From the NCBI RefSeq assembly GCF_958298935.1, contig NC_084938.1, positions 9,741,501-9,805,500 of the forward strand: 64,000 nt of DNA, read 5' to 3'. This document shows positions 1-11,179 of the stretch, piece after piece. This DNA is from Phragmites australis. Its lineage: Eukaryota > Streptophyta > Magnoliopsida > Poales > Poaceae. Under the pieces are notes generated by a model. That model searched no databases. It was not told the DNA's origin and was given only the letters and a program-made list of their open reading frames with translations. The translations under genes were made by a program, and so were the position numbers. The stretch's first letter is position 1. Each line of letters opens with the position of its first letter.

Positions 1-81
1 AGTCTAATACGGACTGTTCTGGAATATGGGCCGAAGGCGTCCCTTGTCTGGCCCAACAAGAATTCGGATCACAATCCAACA
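1..81 (-). repeat. 3' LTR of the Tork-type copia element (partial)
   Basis: Bases 1-81 match 5013-5093 with 3 differences (positions 22, 28 and 37, all G here and A there). In element sense it starts TGTTGGATTG at 81 and runs off the left edge. The adjoining bases 82-95 read on the minus strand as the purine-rich tract CTCAAGGTGGAGTT, the expected polypurine tract just before a 3' LTR. Confidence 0.93.
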
Positions 82-180
82 AACTCCACCTTGAGATGAA
101 TTTCATCTTGTAGCAAATAAAGAATCATCAATAAACTCCCTTCAATAATAAATATCACCGACGCCAAAAGTCTCTAGGAC

Positions 181-3003
181 TCAAACTGTAACACCAACTA
201 AACTTGAGCATAGCTCAAATTTAGTAGCAGGAACTGGCTTTGTCATCATATCAGCAGGATTATCATGAGTGCTTATCTTGCATATTTTAATATCACCTTG
301 AGCAATGACATCTCGAATACAGTGATACCTCACATCAATGTGCTTTGTTCTTTCATGAAACATTTGATCCTTTGTAAGGCAAATAGCACTCTGACTATCA
401 CAGAATATATTAATGCAAGAATTATCTCCACAAAGCTCAGTATACAAACCTCTCAACCAAACAGCTTCTTTTCATGCTTCAGAAATAGCCATATATTCAG
501 CTTCAGTAGTTGATAAAGCAACAGTAGCCTGCAAACACGCTTTCCAACTAACTGCACAACCACCAACGGTGAAAACATAACCTGTGAGAGATCTCCTCTT
601 ATCCAAATCACCAGCATAATCTGAGTCAACATAACCAACAAGTCCATCTCCAGATTTTCCAAACTGCAAACAAGCATTAGAACTACCACGCAGATATCTG
701 AAAATCCACTGAACAGCTTTCCAATGCTCTTTGCCAGGATTAGCCATAAATCTACTAACAACACTCAGTGCATGAGATAAATCAGGACGAGAGCAGACCA
801 TGGCATACATAAGTGAACCAACTACACTAGAATATGAAACTCTAGACATGTACTCAATATCATATTCTGACTCAGGACATAAAGCTGAAGATAATTTGAA
901 ATGAGTAGCTAATAGAGTACTCACTGGTTTTGCATCATGCATATTGAAACGACGAAGGACCTTCTCAATATAACCTTGCTGACTAAGATATAACTTGCCA
1001 GCTTTCCTGTCTCTAATGATCTCCATGCCAAGAATTTTCTTTGCTGCACCTAAATCCTTCATCTCAAATTCATTACTCAATTGTGATTTCAATTTGGCTA
1101 TTTCTGATTTATCCTTTGCAGCAATCAACATATCATCGACATAGAGAAGCAAATAAATAGCTGAACTATTAACAGTCTTCAAATAGACACAACTATCATA
1201 ATTGGAACGCTTAAAACTATTAGAGAGCATAAATGAGTCAAACCTCTTGTACCACTGTCTAGGAGACTGCTTCAAACCATAAAGAGATTTCTTTAATTTA
1301 CAGACAAAGTCTTCTTTTTCAGGAATAACAAAACCTTTAGGTTGATCTATATAAATGTCTTCATCTAACTCCCCATGTAAAAATACAGTTTTAACATCTA
1401 ATTGCTCAAGTTCATAATCACGCATAGCAACAATACTGAGTAAAGTGCGAATAGAACTATGCTTCACAACAGGGGGGAAGACGTCATTATAATCAATACC
1501 TGGAATCTGGCTATAACCTTTAGCAACCAACCTTGCTTTATATCTTGCTGCTTCATTAGGAGAAATACCCTCCTTTCTTTTGAAAATCCACTTGCAACAA
1601 ACAGACTTCGTCTATTTTGGCAATTTGACTAAATCCTAAGTACCATTATTTTCAAGTGACTCCATCTCATCTTGCATTACAGTCATCCAATTATTGCAAT
1701 CAGCAGAAGTAATAGCCTCATTGTAATTAGAAGGTTCTTCATTACCTTCAACTTCTTCTGCACAACTCATAGCATAAGCAGCAATATTACACTCCTCAAT
1801 TAACCTCTTGGGTGGATTAATTTGCCTTCTAGGCCTATCAACTGCAATAGAATGTTGTGTAGGCTACACAACGGATGAAGGATGTGGAGCACTAGATGAA
1901 TCATGATCAATAAATAAATTTTCAGCAATAGGTGTATCTTGGACAACGGTATCTGGTGTACTTTCTGCAGTAATAAAATGCTCCACCTGCACGTTAGAAC
2001 TCTGCTGACTCTGAACAGGAGCATTTGACAACATAGCAGATTCATTAAAGACAACATTCCTGCTAATCACCATCTTTTGTGTTGCAGGATTCCACAATTT
2101 ATAACCTTTAACACCAGATTTATAACCAAGAAATATGCACTTAATAGCTCTAGCCTCCAATTTACCATTATCAACGTGAGCATAAGCAGGACAACCAAAA
2201 ACTCTCAATTCTGAATAATTAGCTGGAGAACCAGACCATAGCTCAATTGGAGTTTTCTTATCAATGGCAATGTTGGGTGATCGATTAATAAGATAGCAAG
2301 TAGTGGAAGCGGCTTCAGCCCAAAAACGTCTATGCATACCTGCATTAGACAACATGCAACGGGCTCTCGAGATGATAATTCTGTTCATACGCTCAGCTAC
2401 ACCGTTTTGTTGTGGAGTACCAGGAACAGTGTAGTGTCTCACAATACCTTCAGACTTACAATATGAATCAAACTCATCAGAACAGAATTCCATCCCATTA
2501 TCAGTGCAAAGCTTCTTTACCTTCTTTTCGGTTTGCCTTTCAACCATAACCTTCCACTCTTTAAATGCTTTAAATACTTCTGATTTATGCTTCAAGAAAT
2601 AAAGCCAAACTCTTCTCGAGTAATCATCAATAATAGTTAACATATAACGAGAACCACCTAGTGAAGACCTACGAGATGGTCCCCATAAATTAGAATGCAC
2701 ATAATCAAGAATACCTTCTGTTGTATGAACTGAAGTGTTGAATTTCACCCTCTTATGCTTGCCAAAAATACAATGCTCACAAAATTTCAGCTTGCCGATA
2801 CTATGTCCATCAAGAAGACCTCTCTTGCTCAATTCTGCCAAACCAAGTTCACTCATATGCCCAAGACGCATATGCGAAATATTAGTAGCATCAGAATCTG
2901 ATAATGAATGTGAACTTACAGCGGCATCACCTGTGATTGTAGTGCCTCGGAGATGATATAAATTGGCAGATTTCAAATCACCTTTCATTACAATAAGAGA
3001 ACC
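181..3003 (-). pseudogene. copia pol (integrase, reverse transcriptase, RNase H), broken
   Basis: One reading frame from about 3003 down to 181 encodes a copia polyprotein. Integrase comes first: HHCC zinc-binding residues around HMRLGH and CEHC, then TDNGMEF (second catalytic Asp) and QQNGVAER (catalytic Glu). The first catalytic Asp of the usual VHSDLWGP motif reads Asn here (VHSNLWGP, codon 2689-2691). The RT holds YVDD. RNase H reads through TGYVF, STTEAEY and CDSQSAI. In-frame stops lie at 1864-1866, 1636-1638, 1612-1614 and 472-474; the 1636 and 472 stops each interrupt otherwise well conserved stretches. Length and domain order are normal for the family, so this is a recently inactivated copy rather than a fragment. 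Confidence 0.93.
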
Positions 3004-4174
3004 TTTTTTTCACCTTCAAAATACCATCTCCACCTGACCAATCATACCCTTTATTATCAAGAGTACTCAAAGAAACAAGGTTCCTTTTCATACCTGGAAC
3101 GTGCCTCACATCTGTCAAGGTTCTAACAATGCCATCATGAATCTTTATAATAATTGATCTAATTCCAACAATTGGACGTGGGTTGTCATCACCCATCCTA
3201 ACAGAACCAGCATCTTGAACAGAATTATAAGTGGTGAACCAATCTCTATGTATGCATATATGAAAAGACGCAGCAGAGTCAATAATCCATTCATCACCAC
3301 TACTAGCACATCCAGCAAAAGCAACGAGAGTCTCTCCATCAGAACTATTATTAGAAGCAGCAACAGATGCTTTACCTTCTTCAATAGATTTACCTTTCCT
3401 CTTTTCTTTATTCTTCAACTTGTAACATTCAGATATGTCATGATTATTTTTCTTGCAATACCTGCAAAATTTTTCTTTTCCTCTGGACTTTGAACGACCC
3501 CTGTAACCGTTCGAACTTTTATCTCTTTGGCTATTATGCGAATTCTTCTCCGTTGTCCTGTCACGCACAATCAAACCTTCTCCATTGGAAGTAGAGCTAT
3601 CAGTAGACACCATCTGATTCATCTTTTTCTTGGCATGCAAGGCCTCATAAACTTCTTTCAAAGTTAGTGTATCATGACTGTATAATATGGTATCTCTGAA
3701 GTTTGCAAAGGAAGTAGGTAATGAGCACAAAAGAATAAGACTCAAATCCTCATCATCATATTTTACCTCCATAGACTGTAGGTCAGCAACGATCTCCTTA
3801 AAGACCGAAAGATGATTCAACACAGAACCACCCTCCTGTAATTTGTGCGTGAACAACTTCATCTTCAGATGCATTTTACTGGTTAGATCCTTAGACATAC
3901 AGATCGATTCCAGCTTTAGCCATAAAGCAGCAGCGGTTTTCTCTTGCAAAACCTCCTGCAAAATATTGTTTGATAAATGAAGATGAATTTGTGACAAAGC
4001 CTTACGATCCTTTCTCTTTTCTTCATCAGACCAAGACTTTTAATCTTTATTTTCAAAATTATCAAGCGCATCATCCAGATCAGTGTGCGCAAGAATAGCC
4101 CGCATCTTTACTTGCCATAGAGAAAATCTTGTATCATGATCTAGCAGCGGAATATCATATTTCATGAAAGCCAT
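2978..4174 (-). pseudogene. copia gag with zinc knuckle and protease start, broken
   Basis: The frame opens at ATG 4172-4174 (MAFMKYDIPLLD) and encodes a copia capsid domain, then the CCHC zinc knuckle CRYCKKNNHDISEC (about 3430-3475) and the protease motif IIDSAASFH; DSA in place of DSG occurs in other copia proteases, so it is not proof of inactivity. A TAA stop at 4040-4042 interrupts the N-terminus. The frame runs out at 2978 because a T7 run on the plus strand (3004-3010) has one base too many for continuity with pol; with six the reading would continue into integrase. The homopolymer could be a mutation or a read error. Confidence 0.9.
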
Positions 4175-4813
4175 GACGAAGAATAATCAGGAACAAAATA
4201 GCTTGCAGCCCCTCTGGTACAGCCCTGTGTGCACGAAGCAAAAAACTGCAGAAGTCCTGGTACACTTTGTGTACATGCAGCAATTAAATAGCAAAGCTTT
4301 GGTAGACTTTCTCGTGTGCACGTAGCAAAGATGCCAGATTTTGGCTTTTCACCAGCAGGCCTTGACTTGAACCTGTCATTTTCTTTTCTTTCACGTGAGA
4401 GGTCACGGAAGGGAGCTCCTCGGGACTTGAACAGCTCACGAACAACACACAAAACAGCCTTAAGTGCTGATGCGCAGAGACGTGCTTGAACTCGTATGCA
4501 CGGTTGCGTGCGACAGCAGTAGATCGGAAGTCGACGGATCGGCAGGTGTCCAACAGCAGCGCAGAAAACCAGGCGATCCCCCCTGAGACCGATCCAATCC
4601 GATAGGCTGAGGCACGCACGGATCGCGTGAAAACCTCGTGATCAAAACCGAGCGTCGCAGATGGATCGGCACGGACCAGGGCGCAAAGAAACCGGCGACG
4701 GACGAGGCCGGTGAATCGACGAATTGAGCGGCGACAACGAACGCGAAGAAGACCGACGGGAATATATTTTTTTTCTCGTATTCTCGTGTATCCAATCCGG
4801 CTCTGGTACCACT
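4175..4813 (-). other. untranslated leader of the Tork-type element, with primer-binding site
   Basis: The leader lies between the 5' LTR and gag. Directly inside the LTR, at 4800-4811, the minus strand reads TGGTACCAGAGC, one base off the standard primer site for initiator-methionine tRNA (TGGTATCAGAGC). Short open frames in this stretch show no conserved domain and I treat them as chance. Confidence 0.85.
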
Positions 4814-5093
4814 TGTAAGAAAATAAAGCACGACAGAATCAAACACGAGATACGATTTTTACGTGGAAAACCCTTTCGGAAAAAACCCACGGACGTCAAT
4901 CGGCGATCTTCACTATATCAGGGATGTGTATAATACAGAGGATTACAATGAGCGTCTTGGCTCTCCTTGCAGTTTACAAGATATATTTATAGGGGTGGAC
5001 ACATACGACTCTAGTCTAATACGGACTGTTCTGAAATATAGGCCGAAGACGTCCCTTGTCTGGCCCAACAAGAATTCGGATCACAATCCAACA
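4814..5093 (-). repeat. 5' LTR of the Tork-type copia element (280 bp)
   Basis: On the plus strand it runs from TGTAAGAAAA at 4814 to AATCCAACA at 5093, with TG...CA ends in either orientation. The primer-binding site is two bases inside it. Its outer 81 bases are repeated at 1-81. Confidence 0.93.
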
Positions 5094-7049
5094 TCTGCCA
5101 AGTTCAAATTACTCAGAAGAATTCTGAAGAGGTGCAGCAAAGGCATCTCTCAATTAAGTAAGGTCATTGAGTGCTGCAATGAACCCTCCTGGTCTTGGAT
5201 CACCTAGAGGATCAGAGATCTCTCTTTCACCAGGAAAGAAATTTCAGGGATATTTTGAAAAGACATATCCAGAAACTGCTGAGTTTGAAGAGAGAATATT
5301 GGAGAAAAAGATGCACCATTAGATGGGTTGTGCTTGGAGATGTGAATACTAAATTTTTTCAAGCTTCTGCGACAGAAAGCTACAGGAGAAACACTATAAC
5401 CTTCCTGGAGGATCCACAGGGGAGATTGGTGAGTGATCACGTCGAAAAATCATCTATTCTGCTGGATGCTTTCAAAGATAGAATGGGCTCCTCAGATGAA
5501 CCAAATATGTTATTCAGGCTGGATGATCTGGTGGCTCGCTTTGAAAACCTTGATGGGCTCTCATCCCCTTTCTCCAGGGAGGAAATTGATAATGTGGTTA
5601 AAGAGCTGCCAACTAAAAAATCCCCACGGTTGATGGTTTCAATGGCTTTTTCCTAAAGAAGTGCTAGCATATTGTTAAAAAAAAAGACTTATACTCCTTA
5701 TGTGAAGAGTTCTTAGAGGGCCAGGTTAATCTTTAGGCTATCAATAGCTCCTTTGTCACCTTGATCCCAAAAACCAACAATCCAACTACTGTTAGGGATT
5801 TTAGGCCAATTTCTCTTCTTAACTCGACTCTAAAATTGATCGCAAAGGTTCTGGGGAATAGGTTGAAAAAGGTTATAATCAATATGGTTTTATTAAGACA
5901 AGGACTATTCAATACTGTTTGGCTTGGGCCTATGAATATCTTCATCAATGTCACTATTCCGAGGAGTTAGTCATCCTGAAACTGGACTTTGAGAAAGCTT
6001 TTGATTCTATTGAGCACGGGGCTATCTTGGTTATGTTACATCACTTGGGATTCAATCAAAGATGGATTAATTCGATATCTTGGCCTGCCTCTTGGCACCA
6101 CCAGACCTAAAGTGGAGGATGATGCTCTATGAATAGAGTGGAGAGACCGCGTACTGCGATTTCAAACTTTCTCACTACGGCGGGCAGATTAGAGATAGTC
6201 AACTCAGTCCTTTCTGCTCTTCCCACATATACCAGGAATTGCTTCTTCTTCAGGTCTGTTTATCACAACTACAAAATTCTATTACACATTCAGATGATTG
6301 TCATTACATATGGGGCTCTAAAGAATACTCATCCAAAAAATTCTACTACCTACCCTTCAAGGAGTGCATTGTGCCACCTCCTTTCACCTGGATTTGGAGA
6401 TGCAGGTGCAGCATAAAGCTTAAAGTTTTCATTTGGCTACTCTTCATGGACCGTCTAAATACAAGAACATTTTAAAAAGGAAGAATTGCAAGATCGATTG
6501 AGATGATTATAGCTGTGTTCTTTTCAATCTAAGGATTGAAGAATCCACTTTCCACCTCTTCTTCTCTTGCCCCTTTACTATCAGATGCTAGCACTATCTT
6601 CAATTTAACTGGGACCATCAGAGACATTTCTTTCCTATGCTCCAGAAAGCCAAGATTGATTATGGACATGATTTCATCATGGAAGCCTTCACCATTGCTG
6701 CCTGGACCATCTGGAAAGTAGAAATGAATTTATATTCAGAAGAATTGCCCCATCCTTCTCTGGATGGAAGAGGGACGTTAAGAATGAAGTGTACCTACAA
6801 CTCAACAGGGTGTGAGCTCCTCTTTGACTCCTTAGAGTGGCTGTCCTGCCTTGTGTAGCTCTCTCCCTCTTAGCTCTCTTCTCTTTTTTATCTTTGTGTG
6901 GTTCTCTCTTCCTCCTTTTTTGTTTTCTTGCTCCGGCCTTTCTTTGTGGGGCCCTTTGTACAGTGAGAGTTTTGGGTCTCTTTCTCCTTTTTTCTTATAT
7001 ATATAAATACACAACATAGTAGGGGATTCTCCTACTGTTTTCCCTAAAA
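5094..7049 (+). pseudogene. L1-type LINE ORF2 remnant (reverse transcriptase and C-terminal zf-RVT part)
   Basis: Plus-strand frames give the pre-RT region (GDVNTKFFQASATESYRRN, about 5335-5390), RT blocks (DFRPISLLNSTLKLIAK at about 5800; LDFEKAFDSI at about 5983, with the first catalytic Asp) and a C-terminal zf-RVT-like region (LKVFIWLLFMDRLNTR, about 6420-6465). The FADD/YADD block is missing: at about 6071 FNQRWIN jumps directly to the later YLGLPLGTTRP segment, so roughly 150 residues are deleted. Several frameshifts and stops occur. The endonuclease half is not in the window and probably lies left of the copia insertion. The 3' end carries a short stem (7018-7036) and CTAAAAA, as in grass LINE tails. 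Confidence 0.88.
7018..7036 (+). other. 3' stem-loop of the LINE
   Basis: AGTAGGGG, a 3-base loop, then CTCCTACT can form an 8-bp stem with one G-T pair. It sits just before the CTAAAAA tail. Stem-loops at this place help template recognition by the reverse transcriptase in some LINEs; that role here is inferred. Confidence 0.6.
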
Positions 7050-7130
7050 ATTGATACTTTCGACAAGCATTATGAAAATGAATTATTCTAAATTGAAAGA
7101 ATTATGTATTATAAAAGTATTTTTCCATAA
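7050..7130. other. short AT-rich junction, nothing recognised
   Basis: About 80 AT-rich bases separate the LINE tail from the last recognisable integrase codons of the neighbouring copia fragment. It is probably decayed copia sequence. Confidence 0.5.
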
Positions 7131-9215
7131 TTAGTACAGTAACATCAATCTTATATTGTCAATCAATGTAATTATATATGTATTGACATGTAATTCTCCA
7201 AAGGCATCGTTGCGAGTAGATAATAGACATACATGCGACCACTTCGAGGATGCGTCTTTCAGTACCATAAAGTACCAAAACGGGCCAGATAGCAGCTGAA
7301 TAGGACCACAAAATATCCCCTGGGTTCGGTTCAGGAATGCAGAGATTTTATTTTGTATCTTCATTGTAGACGGTCTTATTATTAATTTTTCAGTAGCACA
7401 TGCAGGACATACAAAATCTTCATGTTTCGAAAAATTCTTTACATTTATGCCATGACCTTATGAGTTAGTAGTTATGATCCTCATCATTATAAGACCAGTG
7501 TGACCTAATCCTATCATGCCATAGGGAGAATAATTCTGCACTATAAAACACAGTCTTCAAGATAGTGAACACTTCTAGTGCTTTAATGCAAGTGTAGTAC
7601 AAGTCATTGCTATTGGACAAAAGTTTTTCTACTATTCTCACTTCACTATCACGCTTATTGATGAGCAGGTCTTCCCTACCATCTTCTTCACCAGTTTTTA
7701 TATGGAAACTGTTAGCGCGAATATCTTTAAAACTTGAGAGAATTCTTATAGATTCAGGGTACAACAATGCTTCTTCAATGTGCAAAGTAGTTCCCATAGG
7801 TAGTATGTCTGTGGCTCTTCCAGAACCTACTATGCACTTATCACCACTAGTGACAGTCGTCACTTTTCCAGAGCTATTTCTAATAAATTGAAAATACATC
7901 TTTTCTATTAAGATGATGTTTGTGGATCCACTATCTACAATACACACTTTCTCCATACGGGTGCCACACATATTCAATAAATAAAGCATCCAATCATTCA
8001 CATGTGAGAAAGTAGCAACGAGAATAAATGCTTTATTAACTATCAAAAAATATTGTTTGCAGCTAAGATTGCTCTTCTAGAGCTTACATTTATTCAGTCC
8101 TCCTAAATTCAGCAACTAAGGAAATGGCTAATTACTCTAATTCTAGATAGAGTCTGTGAAATATCCAGCCACTTCTTCTTCAATGACTTTCTTTTGTGCT
8201 TCATCCTCCATGGCATCTTCTATTGTAGTAGAGAAGGACAAAGTAGAGGCGTCTGCATCCTTTATTAGGAGGTCCTTTACTACCAGTGTGGGAGCATCAT
8301 CAACTTCCATGTGAGATATTTTCCTTTCAATTGTTGTTGCTTTGCCCACTTTCATCTCCACTGCAATGGTGAGATGTGCTTCTAGCTACTCCTTCTTCTT
8401 CCGGTGTGCTTGCACAACATGTTTTGGTGCTTTACAGATTTAGGACCAATGGCCCCGAACACCGCACTTAAAGCATGACTGGTTTTGCTCATCATATGGT
8501 TTTACTTATTTCTTTGTCTTGCCATTATCATCACCAGACTTGACCTTGTCTGCCACCACATCCTTCCTCCCTTCCCTCTCTTCTTATTGCGGTTCTTGTG
8601 AGCTTTGAAAGAGCTGTGATTGACTACTAGACCATTGCTCTTTCCTTGCGGCTGGGATAAGAAGTTCTTATTTATGACTTCGTCATGAACTTTTTGAAGC
8701 TGCAACATGTCAATTGGTTCAGAATACTTCTTGTATTTTGATTGATGGTGATTGCATGCAGATTCTACCGCATTCAGGTGGAAAGTGGAGAGAGTCTTCT
8801 CAATTTTCTCCTCTTCTGTGATCTCTATCCCACGGAGACACAGAAATGTGCAAATACGATACAGAGCGAAATTGTACTTTCTGATATGCTTGTAGTCACA
8901 GAAACAGAGCCGGACCCATTCTTGCTCTGCAAGAGGCTTGATGGTGTATTTAAGGCGCTCAAAACGCTCATATGCCTTAGTGCTAGTCATTGCCATGTAC
9001 TCTTCCTTCAAAATGGGGGAGAGATGGTGGCAGAGAAAATGAAGTGCCTGATCATTCTCATTCTCTGTGGGAACCATTGCACTACTTGTTCCAAGGCCAA
9101 TAGCAGCACAGAGCCTTTTCGCTCGAAATACAATCCGGACATCCGACACCCAAGTGAGATAGTTGTGGCCATCTGCACTTAGCTCAGCGAACTCCTTGTT
9201 CATGATGCTAGCCAT
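7131..9215 (-). pseudogene. copia gag, protease and start of integrase, truncated and decayed
   Basis: Read on the minus strand. 9215-8502 is a UBN2-type gag starting MASIMNKEFAEL (ATG at 9213-9215), with EEKIEKTLSTF as in related elements. A CCHC knuckle (CFKCGVRGHWS, then a stop and C) lies near 8450-8480. 8361-8143 is the gag-protease linker. 8046-7465 holds the protease motif IVDSGST, then the pre-integrase region (LFSLWHDRI). 7364-7131 is the first part of the integrase core (GPIQLLSGPFWYFMVL). The rest of integrase, RT, RNase H and the 3' LTR are absent; the copy stops where the LINE tail is found. The protein type resembles Bianca-lineage copia; lineage call from memory. Confidence 0.85.
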
Positions 9216-10728
9216 CTACATATTTAAATGACGCGAATATTACGACTAGTAAAGTTACATCATGTTACTAAATAGGATTACTAATTTTTTTTTGACATTT
9301 TCTATGCTATTATATGAATTTTACTAAATTTAAACACATATATCAGGCAATTTAAAAATTAAAAAAATAATAACATAATTACATACTGCATAATTGCTAA
9401 AACAGATGCAAAATTCAAATTCTAGAGGTATTCCTATGCAAAAATAGAGCCTCTAGATAATTTTTAAAATAACCAGGAGCCTAAATGCAAAACAACAAGG
9501 ACTACACTTAATTAATAGAAAGTCTAGGGGGCTAAATGTAAATTTTAGATTTTTTTTTCCTTTTATTTCCACCGGTTTTTCTTCCTTTATTGGGCCAACT
9601 TGCTAATATTGGCATGGCCCACCCCATTCGGCCTGTGCACCTCGCATACATGGGGCGGCTAGGGTTTGGAAACCCAAGCCACCATCCAGATTGGCAGCCT
9701 GGCTCGGAGGCTCAGCTGCCAGAGCTAGAGGAGGTGCGGCGTCCATCGGCCGACGCATGGCGTCCAACGCTTTCGGCGTGGCCCATCGGCCGGTGCTTCG
9801 GCGTGGATGCGCTTCCGGCGCAACCTAGTGACGGCGGCGGGTGGCCTGGCCGCTCAGCATTGGGTGGCAGTGTGTGGCGATGTCGCTTGGCGCGGTCAGG
9901 TGCATGGCGAGCGGCGGCCCGATCGTTTGCGGGTGGTGGGGCGACGCTACAGGAGCTGTGGCAGCGCAGTTGATCGGTCGGAGGAGGCAGCGTGTTGGTC
10001 AGGTGGCCGTGTGCAGCGGCAACAGCTGCTAGGCCCATCCCGTGCGGGTGGCGGCCCGTTGCAGTGCAGGCGGCGACGGGTCTCATGAAGGCGGCTTCGG
10101 CCGGGGGCGCGATGGCGCAAGTGGCGGCACGCGGCATGGGCTCTGGCCGGTAGCACTGGCAAATTGGCGGTATGGCCAGTGCGGAGTGGGCAGCGCGGTG
10201 TGCTACAGACGGTCGGAGCGACACGTCGTGGTGCCACTTCGGGTGGCATAGAGGCGGTGGCGCCGGTGGCCCAGTAGCGTGGTGAAGCGAGAAGGCCGCC
10301 GGCTTCCATGATGTCGGTGTGGTCATACCCCTTCTTTTTTCTCTGACCTGTGTCGGTAGTCTTGTAGCCACCGCATTCTATGCGGAGGACGGTCGTCGGA
10401 TTCTGGTCGGCAGCGTGGCAGTGGCTGCGGGCCCAGCATCTACATGGTACTGTTCATGGAGTGCGAGGGCGGTGGGGATCAGCAGCGCCAGCTGTGAGTG
10501 CCATCGACGTGTACGGGTAGACCGGCATGCCACGTGCGACAGCAAGCAAAAAGTGATCTAGCAAATAGATCAATTTCATAAAACGATCTATTTGTTCAGC
10601 ATACACATACCGTAGGGATTGATGCCGGCAAATCGCGTGGTGTAGGATGGATTCGCTGCAGTGTAGTTCAGTCACAGGCATATTTGTTCCGCTAGGTTGG
10701 TCTCCGGTAGAGCTTCGTGCTGATAACG
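9216..10728 (-). other. probable leader of the copia fragment, including a 0.9-kb GC-rich block
   Basis: This lies between gag and the putative 5' LTR. 9216-9590 is AT-rich. 9590-10560 is strongly GC-rich and carries several overlapping open frames on both strands (up to 219 codons), none with a recognisable domain; long GC-rich sequence gives such frames by chance. 10560-10728 leads to the LTR. The GC-rich block may be a normal long leader or captured host sequence; I cannot tell which. Confidence 0.5.
10711..10728 (-). other. putative primer-binding site of the copia fragment
   Basis: Reading the minus strand from the LTR edge gives CGTTATCAGCACGAAGC. This CGTTATCAGCACGA motif follows the 5' LTR in a group of plant copia elements, which fits the gag type found downstream. 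Assignment is from memory of related elements. Confidence 0.55.
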
Positions 10729-11179
10729 TGTTGATGAACCTTTGTTACCGGGTGTATTCCAGAGATCACGCGAGAGAACAATCACACAAAGGAGACACAA
10801 TGTAGAGAAAAAACTTTCTTTTAATTCATATGTTGTTCTACAATGAGGGGTTCTATTATATATATATAGTGCTAAAAATTTCTAAGAGATAGAATCGAAT
10901 TTTTTAAGAGATCGAGACAGACCTATATTTAGTTACAAAACTTCAGGTTTCTTAACAGAAACAATGTAATTAAGCTTCTTATATAGATGAATGCAAAAGA
11001 GCAACACAGAAATTAAGCGCGACATGCGGAGCTGCTGTGGTGCAGTTGGTACTTCGTAAGGCACTAAGGGGGAGCCTGCCGAAGTGCCGGTCATGGGTTT
11101 GAACCCTGGCACCGACACATTTATAAATTAAGCGCGACGCCAGCTCAAATGTTTGGTACCACCCGATGTTTTGTACCAA
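10729..11179 (-). repeat. putative 5' LTR of the copia fragment; outer end uncertain
   Basis: On the minus strand there is a TATATATATA box (about 10856-10870), then a transcribed part rich in CTCTAC/CTCC motifs that ends TTCATCAACA at 10729. On the plus strand this begins TGTTGATGAA. A possible outer edge is CCAACA at 11179, which would give TGTTG...CAACA ends, but no second LTR is available for comparison. A tRNA-derived insertion lies within it. Confidence 0.5.
11010..11138 (+). mobile_element. short tRNA-derived SINE-like insertion with perfect 14-bp target duplications
   Basis: AAATTAAGCGCGAC occurs at 11010-11023 and again at 11125-11138. The 101 bases between contain a polymerase III A-box (TGGTGCAGTTGG, 11038-11049) and B-box (GGTTTGAACCC, 11096-11106). 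The A-to-B distance is longer than in a normal tRNA and no good cloverleaf forms, so it is not a functional tRNA gene. Long perfect flanking duplications mean insertion by LINE-type reverse transcription and a fairly recent event. The 3' tail is ACATTTAT, without poly(A). Confidence 0.85.

Larger units (their letters stand above)
1..5093 (-). mobile_element. Ty1/copia retrotransposon, Tork-type, minus strand, 3' LTR cut by window edge
   Basis: On the minus strand the order is LTR (4814-5093), primer-binding site, gag with protease, integrase, reverse transcriptase, RNase H, polypurine tract, second LTR (1-81, cut by the window). The RT has the YVDD box in YLLLYVDDMLIA and the DVKTVFLHGELDEDIY segment typical of the Tork (Tnt1-like) lineage. 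The 81 overlapping LTR bases differ at 3 sites, so insertion is fairly recent. It cannot move by itself: pol has in-frame stops and gag-pol has a frameshift. LINE coding sequence resumes directly beyond 5093, so this element probably landed inside the LINE. Confidence 0.95.

Noticed and set aside
9712..10371. 219-codon minus frame and several plus frames in GC-rich sequence
   Set aside because: Low-complexity Pro/Ala/Arg composition, no domain, and overlapping frames on both strands are expected in GC-rich DNA.
11031..11116. Functional tRNA gene
   Set aside because: A and B boxes are present but too far apart and the arms do not pair; flanking target duplications show a retroposed copy.
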